Shown: positions 1-5,427 of the stretch, in pieces
Layout: each line of letters starts with the position of its first letter
Position numbering within the stretch: the first letter of the stretch is position 1
Source of the DNA: Spirochaetia bacterium
GTDB lineage: Bacteria > Spirochaetota > Spirochaetia > Treponematales > Treponemataceae
Assembly: GCA_900770075.1 (NCBI GenBank)
Contig: CAAGIZ010000131.1
Coordinates: forward strand, 1-7,649
Reading direction: 5' to 3'
Length of the DNA stretch: 7,649 nt
Translations under genes and position numbers: made by a program
Notes under the pieces: generated by a model
Told to the model about the DNA's origin: nothing
What the model saw: only the letters and a program-made list of their open reading frames with translations
Database searches by the model: none

Positions 1-434
1 GACCCGGTAACGGCGATTATGGGAGCCTTGGTAAAATGCAGGAAAAGGCTTATATCCGTTTCAATTGCCTTTGCCGCCGCAAGAAATTTGTTTCCGTCGT
101 ATTTTACACCCGGATTTTTTATAACGCAGTCCGCACTGGCAAAATCTTCAATTTTGTGTTCCCCAAGGCGATAGGTCAGTCGGCTCTTGTCCAGATCAGC
201 ATCCTCGGAAATGGATTTAATTGTCGGTGCAAGCTGTTCGGCAGTCTTCATATCCGTCACAAGAACGTACGCCCCGTGTTTCAGCAAAAAACGCACGCTG
301 GCTTCACCGCCACCATTCAGCCCCAGCCCCATAACAACCACATGCTTTCCTGCAATGTCTTCAATTTTGTCAAAAAAGCACCCTTCCGGATAGATTTTCG
401 GTATCGGTGGAAGAGGTTCGTTTAAATCAGCCAT
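1..434 (-). CDS. murD: UDP-N-acetylmuramoyl-L-alanine:D-glutamate ligase (MurD), N-terminal part, cut by window edge
   Basis: MurD is a cytoplasmic ligase that adds D-glutamate to UDP-MurNAc-L-Ala using ATP. Only the first 144 complete codons are present; the gene continues past position 1. The start ATG (434-432) is preceded by GGGAGG with a 6-nt spacer, a strong ribosome binding site. Residues 31-45 form the first Rossmann-type strand and glycine-rich turn of the UDP-binding domain (HVVVMGLGLNGGGEA). KNPGV at 106-110 matches the SPG(I/V) position of MurD. The window ends in AVTG followed by TC, the start of the TGSKGKS-type P-loop of the central ATPase domain. It is the most distal visible gene of the guaB-murE-ddl-murD block, 158 nt after ddl across a hairpin-rich repeat. 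MurD is favoured over MurC or MurF because of the short N-terminal domain and the KNPG motif. The catalytic and C-terminal domains cannot be checked here. Confidence 0.9.
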   Translation of the reverse strand, partial: MADLNEPLPPIPKIYPEGCFFDKIEDIAGKHVVVMGLGLNGGGEASVRFLLKHGAYVLVTDMKTAEQLAPTIKSISEDADLDKSRLTYRLGEHKIEDFASADCVIKNPGVKYDGNKFLAAAKAIETDISLFLHFTKAPIIAVTG

Positions 435-592
435 TTTTTGCCTCCCGCATAAAGAATTTTTTGGGCGTTCCCTGCCAGAGGCAGGTCGCGTGTTCCGTGG
501 TTACATTCCGGGGCTGCGCCCCGGACCGGCTTGCGCCGCCACTCCACCCGCTAACGCAGGGGCAATGCCCCGACCCGCTAACGTAATTCGCT
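435..592. repeat. GC-rich hairpin repeat between ddl and murD
   Basis: This 158-nt spacer holds no plausible gene and is a string of inverted repeats. They are CCTGCC/GGCAGG (471-476 and 480-485), TCCGGGGC/GCCCCGGA (507-514 and 518-525), GGGGC/GCCCC (559-563 and 567-571) and CCCGCTAA/TTAGCGGG (574-581 and 593-600). The last stem runs into the end of ddl. An 11-nt direct repeat ACCCGCTAACG occurs at 546-556 and 573-583. The sequence differs from the repeats in the other two large spacers. None of the hairpins is followed by a clear T-tract in the ddl-to-murD direction, so a strong terminator is not evident and read-through into murD is plausible. That this is a dispersed genomic repeat family is inference from its structure; no second copy lies in the window. 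Confidence 0.7.
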
Positions 593-1723
593 TTAGCGGG
601 AAGTCTTCAGTTTTCCGGCAGCTTCAAATTTCGACACCGCTTCCTTCATAAGAAGTTCCGTCAGGGCAGTAAAGTCCAGTCCGAATTCTGCGCACATCTT
701 CGGGAACATGGAAATCTGGGTAAAGCCAGGCATGGTGTTTATTTCGTTAAGGTAGAGTTCCCCTGTATCCTTGTCAATAAAAAAATCAACCCGGCTCAAA
801 CCGCACAAATCAAGGACGGCAAAGGCTTTTTTTGCCAGTTCCCGAATTTCCTCCAGTTTTTTTTCTTCGAGGCGGGCAGGAATAAGAAGTTCAGCCCCAT
901 CCGGGTCGTTATATTTTGCATCGTAATCGTAAAACTCGTGTTTAGGAGCAATTTCTCCAGGACCATAGGCAGTCAAAGCTTCAAAATCCTTCCGACCGTC
1001 ATAAATCGTAGGGTTTCCTGTTACAGAACATTCTATTTCCCTGGCGTTTACGGCCTTTTCAATCAAGATTTTGTCGTCCCAGTCAAAGGCTTCCAGTATT
1101 GCGCTGTTCAAATGCCTTAAATCAACGGCCAGATTTGCCCCGTCAGAAGAACCGGCTGAACATGGTTTTACGAACATGGGAAAGCCCAGCTGTTTCTGTG
1201 CCTGCTCTAAAATTTCATCGTATTTTTTCCAGTCGGCAGTATCGCTTCTCCTTACGCAGATACCCGGAACCACAGGAATTCCGGCACCCGCAAGCACCGA
1301 CTTTGTCTTTTCCTTGTCCATGGTAACGGCAGAACCAAGGGGGCTGCATCCTACGTAAGGAATTCCCACCATCTCAAAAAGTCCCTGAATGGTTCCGTCT
1401 TCTCCGAAAGTTCCGTGCAGGACAGGAAAAACCACATCGCACTTTATAAACCTGCCGTTTACCGCAAAAGCCCGGTCAATGCCGCCACCCGGCACCGCAA
1501 AAACTTCGCATTTTTCGTCTTCGATTATCTCAAAACTGGCAGTTTCCGAAGCCCTTATCCTCTCCAGTTCCTTCTGAGGCTGCAAAAACCACCTTCCTGT
1601 CTTAGTGATGGCAATAAGGGTTATGTCGTGGTTTCTGTCTATGTTTCTGGCAACCGCCGCTGCCGAAACCAGAGAAATTTCGTGTTCGCCAGATTTACCG
1701 CCGTAAACAACAGTTACATTCAT
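593..1723 (-). CDS. ddl: D-alanine--D-alanine ligase
   Basis: This ATP-grasp ligase joins two D-alanines to make the end of the peptidoglycan stem peptide. The protein is 376 aa, normal for the family. The N-terminal domain starts VVYGGKSGEHEIS (residues 5-17, with the substrate-contacting Glu in GEHE). HGTFGEDGTIQG lies at 103-114, and the ATP-grasp glycine-rich loop FVKPCSAGSSDG at 184-195. The omega loop at about 252-271 contains EFYDYDAKY, the D-Ala-D-Ala type rather than the VanA/D-lactate type. The Mg-binding and catalytic C-terminus is SRVDFFID (310-317) with LNEINTMPGFT (325-335). The ATG at 1723 is chosen because AAGGCGG lies 9 nt upstream and the family starts at this strand; an in-frame TTG at 1762 would add 13 residues encoded partly by a repeat. 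The gene follows murE by 44 nt. Its stop codon lies in a repeat hairpin stem. GSSDG replaces the usual GSSVG. Confidence 0.95.
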   Translation of the reverse strand: MNVTVVYGGKSGEHEISLVSAAAVARNIDRNHDITLIAITKTGRWFLQPQKELERIRASETASFEIIEDEKCEVFAVPGGGIDRAFAVNGRFIKCDVVFPVLHGTFGEDGTIQGLFEMVGIPYVGCSPLGSAVTMDKEKTKSVLAGAGIPVVPGICVRRSDTADWKKYDEILEQAQKQLGFPMFVKPCSAGSSDGANLAVDLRHLNSAILEAFDWDDKILIEKAVNAREIECSVTGNPTIYDGRKDFEALTAYGPGEIAPKHEFYDYDAKYNDPDGAELLIPARLEEKKLEEIRELAKKAFAVLDLCGLSRVDFFIDKDTGELYLNEINTMPGFTQISMFPKMCAEFGLDFTALTELLMKEAVSKFEAAGKLKTSR

Positions 1724-1744
1724 ATCACATTTCCGCCTTATCTT

Positions 1745-1784
1745 GGGCACCTCGAAAAACAAAGTTTTTAGAGGGTTCCCTCTT
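1745..1784. repeat. Short copy of the CCTCTAAAAAC palindromic repeat, overlapping the murE 3' end
   Basis: Left arm GGGCACCTCGAAAAAC (1745-1760) and right arm GTTTTTAGAGGGTTCCC (1764-1780), followed by TCTT, face each other across only three bases (AAA). The inner hairpin 1750-1760/1764-1774 pairs at 10 of 11 positions. The left arm equals the left end of the large composite at 7511. The right arm plus CCCTCTT equals its right end (7626-7645) except for one extra G. This copy therefore looks like the two ends of the composite joined without its middle. It contains the last codons and stop of murE and lies just before the ddl ribosome binding site. A role in mRNA processing or partial termination between murE and ddl is possible but not shown. 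Confidence 0.75.
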
Positions 1785-3492
1785 TATTAAATCCCAGTTC
1801 CGAAAGCGCCTTTTTTGCTTCAGAAATTTCATCATAAGGATGTGGACCGTCTTTGTATATGATTGAATTTTCGTGGCTTTTTCCAAGGAGCAGAACTATA
1901 TCGTTTTTCTGAGCCATCTTAAAAGCCTGTCTGATTGCAGAAGGACGATCCGGGGTTATAAAGAGGTCTTTTTCCAAAACCTTTCCTTCTTTTTTCGCAC
2001 CGGCTGCAATCTGCTTCAAAAGTTCAACGCTGTCCTCCCCTCTGGGGTCTTCGTCAGTCAAAATCACGGTATCGCAATACCTCGCCGCAATTGCACCCTG
2101 CAGAGGACGTTTTTTTAAATCCCTTTCCCCGCCAGAACCAAAAAGGCTTATTATCCTGCCAGAAGCCCGACGTTTTAACGGTGGAAAAATCGTCTCAAAA
2201 CTGGAAGGAGTATGGGCATAATCAACTATGACTTCAAAAGGCTGTCCCTGGTCAATTTCCGTCATCCTTCCCTTAACGGGAACAAGTTCCGGCACCTTCA
2301 GGGCAACCTTGTCCAGCGGAGTGGAAGTAAGACGGCTTACAGCAATAAGAGCAGCCATTATGTTATAGGCATTAAAAGAACCGGGAAGGGCAGCCTTTAT
2401 ATGGATTACTTCAGCACAAACCGGCCGGGAATTTTCGTCCACAAGGTTCGGTTCAACTATGCTGAAAGAAAGCCCGTAAGCAGCACTTGCAATGTTCCTT
2501 CCCACAAGATAAGGGATGGAAGGAGGCACAGGAGGCAGCGGTTCCTGCTCTTCAAGGGCACCAAATGCCTGTTTTCCGGCCTTGCCCTCAGTCGTAAAGC
2601 CGATTACCGGCTGTTTTGTGGCATTTATAAAATAAGAAGCAGACTTGTCTTCCAGATTCACGATTCCAAAGGCAGGAACAGGAACTTTCTTTCCCAAAAT
2701 TGTCTTTTCGTGGGAATTTTCGTCAAGTTTTCTGAAGAGGTTTGCCTTGTCGTCCCGGTACTGATCAAAAGTCTTGTGAAACTCAAGATGTTCCAGAGTA
2801 ACGTTCATAAAAACGCCGCAGTCAAAACTAATGTTTCCAGTGCGGTTAAGTTTTGGAGAAAGACCGTGGCTCGACGTTTCTATTACAGCATATTCACAGC
2901 CGTTATCAACCATCTGCGCAAGATACTTTTGAATTACAGGAGCTTCCGGCGTCGTCGTGTGCTGGGGATTTGACAGAGCATCATCCCCCACAGAATACTG
3001 CACCGTAGAGATAAAACCGGCCTTATGTCCGTTTAACCGCAAAAGCTGCCAGATAAAGCTAACAGTGGAAGACTTACCCTCCGTTCCAGTAACGCCAATA
3101 ATTCCAAGTTTTTCCGACGGATTGTCAAAAAAACAGGCAGCAACAGGAGCCATAACCTGCCGGCTGTTTTCTACCTTCAGAAAGAAAACTTCCCTTCCGG
3201 CACTTTTAACGGCGACGTCAATTTCCAGGGCAGTTTTTTCGTCAAACTCACCCTGAAAAACCACCGCAACCGCTCCCTTTTTTATACAGTCAGCTATAAA
3301 AATGTTCCCCGTAGTGTGGGTTCCGGGCAGTGCAAAAAACAGAGAGCCCGGTGTCACATCACGGCTGTCAAAAGCCAGACTGGAAATTTCACAACCTTCG
3401 CTGGCAGAAGAAATTTCAAGCCCGGTCTTCCCGTCGCATTTTACGGAAACATAATCAAAAGAGCCCAAAAGCTCCGAAAGTTTTTTCGTCAT
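1768..3492 (-). CDS. murE: UDP-N-acetylmuramoyl-tripeptide synthetase (MurE)
   Basis: MurE adds the third residue, normally a diamino acid, to UDP-MurNAc-L-Ala-D-Glu in the cytoplasm. Domain 1 has the FDSRDVTPGSLFFALPG signature (41-57). The P-loop is GVTGTEGKSS (133-142), with Glu where Asn is usual. Substrate and metal elements include TTTPE (179-183) and ETSSHGL (205-211). FDQYRDDKANLF (242-253) carries the Lys249 expected to be carbamylated. The C-terminal domain has VDYAHTP (423-429), GSGGERDLKKRP (452-463) and the specificity loop DEDPRGED (480-487). At 574 aa it is longer than the usual 480-510; much of the excess lies between about 255 and 365. The ATG at 3492 is 16 nt after guaB and has only a weak ribosome binding site, so coupled translation is likely. 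The last five residues (KEGTL) and stop lie inside a palindromic repeat. The nature of the third amino acid cannot be read directly; L-ornithine is known from treponemes. Confidence 0.95.
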   Translation of the reverse strand: MTKKLSELLGSFDYVSVKCDGKTGLEISSASEGCEISSLAFDSRDVTPGSLFFALPGTHTTGNIFIADCIKKGAVAVVFQGEFDEKTALEIDVAVKSAGREVFFLKVENSRQVMAPVAACFFDNPSEKLGIIGVTGTEGKSSTVSFIWQLLRLNGHKAGFISTVQYSVGDDALSNPQHTTTPEAPVIQKYLAQMVDNGCEYAVIETSSHGLSPKLNRTGNISFDCGVFMNVTLEHLEFHKTFDQYRDDKANLFRKLDENSHEKTILGKKVPVPAFGIVNLEDKSASYFINATKQPVIGFTTEGKAGKQAFGALEEQEPLPPVPPSIPYLVGRNIASAAYGLSFSIVEPNLVDENSRPVCAEVIHIKAALPGSFNAYNIMAALIAVSRLTSTPLDKVALKVPELVPVKGRMTEIDQGQPFEVIVDYAHTPSSFETIFPPLKRRASGRIISLFGSGGERDLKKRPLQGAIAARYCDTVILTDEDPRGEDSVELLKQIAAGAKKEGKVLEKDLFITPDRPSAIRQAFKMAQKNDIVLLLGKSHENSIIYKDGPHPYDEISEAKKALSELGFNKEGTL

Positions 3493-3508
3493 GATGGTTT
3501 ATCTGCCG

Positions 3509-5017
3509 TTAATTCTGAACGCTGGTGGTATTCCTTACAGTTACGTCGTGGGCAGAACCCTCCTGAATTGTAACCGGCGAAACAAGGGTAATCTTTGCCT
3601 TTTCCTGCAGCTCAGGAATAGACAGGGCACCGCAGTTACACATGGTATGAACGACCTTGCTCAAAGTCATGCCCACACCGTCATGCAGGTGTCCGGCGTA
3701 AGGAACATAGGAATCAACGCCTTCCTCAAAAGCCATTCCTTTTTTACCGCCAAGGTCATACCTCTGCCAGTTGCGTGCGCGGTTAGAGCCTTCGCCCCAG
3801 TATTCTTTTACGTAGTTTCCGTTGATTACCAGCTTATTGGAAGGAGATTCATCAAACCGGGCAAAGTACCGGCCCAGCATTACAAAGTCTGCACCCATAG
3901 CCAAAGCCAAAGTCACGTGATAGTCGTGAACGATTCCGCCGTCAGAGCATACAGGAACGTAAATGCCTGTTTTCTTGTAGTATTCATCCCTGGCCTTGGC
4001 AACCTCGATTGTTGCAGTAGCCTGACCGCGACCAATACCCTTCTGTTCCCGGGTTATACAGATTGAACCGCCGCCAATACCGATTTTTACGAAATCAGCA
4101 CCGGCTTCAGCAAGGAAGTTAAAACCTTCGGCATCCACAACGTTTCCAGCACCAACCTTAATTCCAGGGAAGGCTTCGTGGAGGTCTTTAAGAGCCCTTG
4201 CCTGCCATTCAGAAAAACCTTCAGAAGAATCCAGAACAAAGACATCTGCTCCTGCTTCCAGAAGTTTCGGAACCCTGTCCATGTAATCCCTTGTATTTAT
4301 ACCGGCACCAACGATGTAACGCTGCTTAGAATCCAGCAGTTCTTTCGGATGCTCTGCATGGGTTGAATAATCCTTTCTGAAAACAAGGCTCACAAGGTTT
4401 CCGTTTTTGTCCACGATAGGAAGCTGGTTTACTTTCTTTTCCCAGATGATTTCGTTTGCCTCAGAAAGGTCAATTCCCTCGTTTCCGGTTGCAAGGTCAG
4501 CAAGACCGGTCATATAATCCTTTACCTTAGAACCCTTAGGACAGTGAGAAATTCTAAAATCCTTTGAAGTGATTATTCCCACCAGTTTACCGTTAGGACT
4601 TCCGTCTTCCGTTACAGCAACAGTAGAATGACCGGTTCTTTCGCTCAGGGCAACCACTTCTTCCAGAGTCTGATCCGGACGAATGTTTGAATCAGAAGTT
4701 ACAAAACCAGCCTTATATGCCTTTACCCGGGCAACCATAGCCGCCTGATTTTCAATGGTCTGACTGCCAAAAATAAAACTTATACCGCCTTCCTTCGCAA
4801 GGGCAATGGCAAGCTTGTCATCAGAAACAGCCTGCATTACGGCAGAAACCATAGGAATATTCATCGTCAGCGGACAAGCCTCCCCGCCTTTCTTGTTGAA
4901 TTTTACAACCGGAGTTTTTAATGAAACCCTATCTGGAGTACATTCCGCAGAAGAATAACCTGGAACCAAAAGATATTCGCCAAAAGTGTGTGAAGGTTCT
5001 TCAAAATAATAAGCCAT
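3509..5017 (-). CDS. guaB: Inosine-5'-monophosphate dehydrogenase, Tritrichomonas-like subtype
   Basis: This enzyme oxidises IMP to XMP with NAD+, the committed step of guanine nucleotide synthesis in the cytosol. It is a 502-aa (beta/alpha)8 barrel interrupted by two CBS domains at about 105-222. Catalytic Cys320 is in GIGGGSICITREQKGIGRG, Asp263 in LDSSEGFSEW, and the Arg419-Tyr420 pair in NRARNWQRYDLGG on the mobile flap, followed by EEGVDSYVPYAG. From memory, the flap, the Cys loop and the C-terminal MCNCGAL...KITLVS segment closely follow the Tritrichomonas foetus enzyme, including the positions equivalent to its Lys310 (Lys311 here) and Glu431 (Glu432 here). Two tandem ATGs (5020, 5017) are possible. 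The second is preferred because GGAG lies 6 nt before it and only 3 nt before the first, and the protein then begins like the T. foetus one. It is the first gene of the block and has its own promoter. Confidence 0.95.
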   Translation of the reverse strand: MAYYFEEPSHTFGEYLLVPGYSSAECTPDRVSLKTPVVKFNKKGGEACPLTMNIPMVSAVMQAVSDDKLAIALAKEGGISFIFGSQTIENQAAMVARVKAYKAGFVTSDSNIRPDQTLEEVVALSERTGHSTVAVTEDGSPNGKLVGIITSKDFRISHCPKGSKVKDYMTGLADLATGNEGIDLSEANEIIWEKKVNQLPIVDKNGNLVSLVFRKDYSTHAEHPKELLDSKQRYIVGAGINTRDYMDRVPKLLEAGADVFVLDSSEGFSEWQARALKDLHEAFPGIKVGAGNVVDAEGFNFLAEAGADFVKIGIGGGSICITREQKGIGRGQATATIEVAKARDEYYKKTGIYVPVCSDGGIVHDYHVTLALAMGADFVMLGRYFARFDESPSNKLVINGNYVKEYWGEGSNRARNWQRYDLGGKKGMAFEEGVDSYVPYAGHLHDGVGMTLSKVVHTMCNCGALSIPELQEKAKITLVSPVTIQEGSAHDVTVRNTTSVQN

Positions 5018-5066
5018 CATTTTCTCCCATAAAAATCAGTAAATTTTCTTTAAGTGTAATTTATCA

Positions 5067-5095
5067 ATTATACAAATTCAGAAAATCAAATTCAA
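5067..5095 (-). promoter_or_regulatory. Sigma70-type promoter for the guaB-murE-ddl-murD block
   Basis: On the minus strand a -35 TTGAAT (5095-5090) and a perfect -10 TATAAT (5072-5067) are separated by exactly 17 nt in an AT-rich context. Transcription would start near 5060, giving a leader of about 40 nt that ends in the GGGAGAAA ribosome binding site of guaB. The leader is too short for a known purine or guanine riboswitch. It is divergent from, and separate from, the tRNA promoter. Confidence 0.75.
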
Positions 5096-5110
5096 TATGT
5101 AAAAAAAACA

Positions 5111-5140
5111 CTGGCAAAAACCAAAAAAAAGTGATATTTT
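5111..5140 (+). promoter_or_regulatory. Probable promoter of the tRNA-Ala gene
   Basis: A CTGGCA hexamer (5111-5116) is followed 18 nt later by TATTTT (5135-5140), which is preceded by TG at 5132-5133, giving an extended -10. A-tracts at 5101-5108 and within the spacer could act as an UP-like element. The start would fall near 5147, leaving a leader of only a few bases before the tRNA. Both hexamers match consensus at only about four positions, so the call rests mainly on placement. Confidence 0.4.
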
Positions 5141-5150
5141 TTCAATAAAT

Positions 5151-5223
5151 GGGGATATAGCTCAGCTGGTAGAGCATCTGGTTCGCAATCAGAGGGTCAC
5201 CGGTTCAAATCCGGCTATCTCCA
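5151..5223 (+). tRNA. tRNA-Ala, anticodon CGC
   Basis: The 73-nt cloverleaf folds with a seven-pair acceptor stem (GGGGATA with TATCTCC). That stem includes the G3:U70 wobble pair that identifies alanine tRNAs, and the discriminator is A73. The D arm is GCTC-AGCTGGTA-GAGC. The anticodon stem TCTGG/TCAGA carries the loop TTCGCAA with CGC at positions 34-36, which reads GCG. The T arm has the loop TTCAAAT and four good pairs; the outermost pair 49-65 is an A-C mismatch. The 3' CCA is not encoded (ATA follows A73), so it must be added by a nucleotidyltransferase. The gene is divergent from guaB and no other tRNA is adjacent. Confidence 0.95.
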
Positions 5224-5229
5224 ATATTT

Positions 5230-5345
5230 CGGGCGCGTTTTTGAAAAATCAAAAACCAGGCTTTCCGCACTTCGCCGTCTACCGCGGCTCATTCCAGTCA
5301 GCGTGCAAAGCCCGCCGCCCGGAACTGCTTCGCAGGTGCTCCAAT
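5230..5345. repeat. GC-rich structured repeat module downstream of tRNA-Ala
   Basis: No gene is evident in the 204-nt gap between the tRNA and the oxidoreductase. A short AT-rich hairpin GTTTTTGA/TCAAAAAC (5237-5244 and 5249-5256) may end the tRNA transcript, although it lacks a GC-rich stem. It is followed by a larger fold pairing GGCTTT and GCAC (5259-5264, 5267-5270) with GTGC and AAAGCC (5303-5306, 5307-5312). Part of the module, TCCGC-A-CTTCGCC followed by GGCTCATT, is shared with 7426-7454, so the two spacers carry members of one repeat family. Exact boundaries cannot be set from two copies. Confidence 0.55.
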
Positions 5346-5388
5346 CCTTCGCGCATTTTTTCACCTGCCATCAAGCCAATGCAAATGG

Positions 5389-5417
5389 GCACCTCTAAAA
5401 ACTGAAGTTTTTAGAGA
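5389..5417. repeat. CCTCTAAAAACT palindromic repeat downstream of the oxidoreductase
   Basis: The arms CTCTAAAAACT (5393-5403) and AGTTTTTAGAG (5406-5416) form an 11-bp perfect stem around GA, preceded by GGGCAC as in the other copies. It sits 10 nt past the stop codon of the minus-strand oxidoreductase and at the far end of the tRNA spacer, between two converging genes. It could help define the 3' ends of both transcripts. It lacks a T-tract outside the stem, so it is not a standard intrinsic terminator. Confidence 0.7.
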
Positions 5418-5427
5418 TTCAAAAATT

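Noticed and set aside
36..425. Plus-strand frames over the murD fragment
   Set aside because: They are shadows of murD, which has a strong ribosome binding site and recognisable motifs in the other strand.
1741..1784. TCTT on both sides of the 1745-1780 repeat as a target-site duplication
   Set aside because: The right-hand TCTT is also present after the same arm at 7642-7645, so it is better seen as part of the repeat. The match on the left can be chance.
2212..2973. A 253-codon plus-strand open frame
   Set aside because: It lies wholly antisense to murE, whose motifs are intact across the same stretch. The translated product resembles no protein family and is rich in residues expected from antisense reading.
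3491..4066. A 191-codon plus-strand open frame
   Set aside because: It is antisense to guaB in a region encoding the catalytic Cys loop and flap; no domain is recognisable.
5021..5060. Riboswitch in the guaB leader
   Set aside because: With the TATAAT at 5072-5067 the leader is only about 40 nt and shows no conserved aptamer fold.
5392..5417. Call of a standard intrinsic terminator
   Set aside because: The stem is AT-rich, the T run is inside the stem rather than after it, and the same palindrome occurs in an intra-operon position at 1745-1784.
5151..5427. tRNA gene as an integration site of a mobile island
   Set aside because: No integrase is visible and I saw no repeat of the tRNA 3' end downstream. 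The neighbouring DNA is repeat modules, not island genes.
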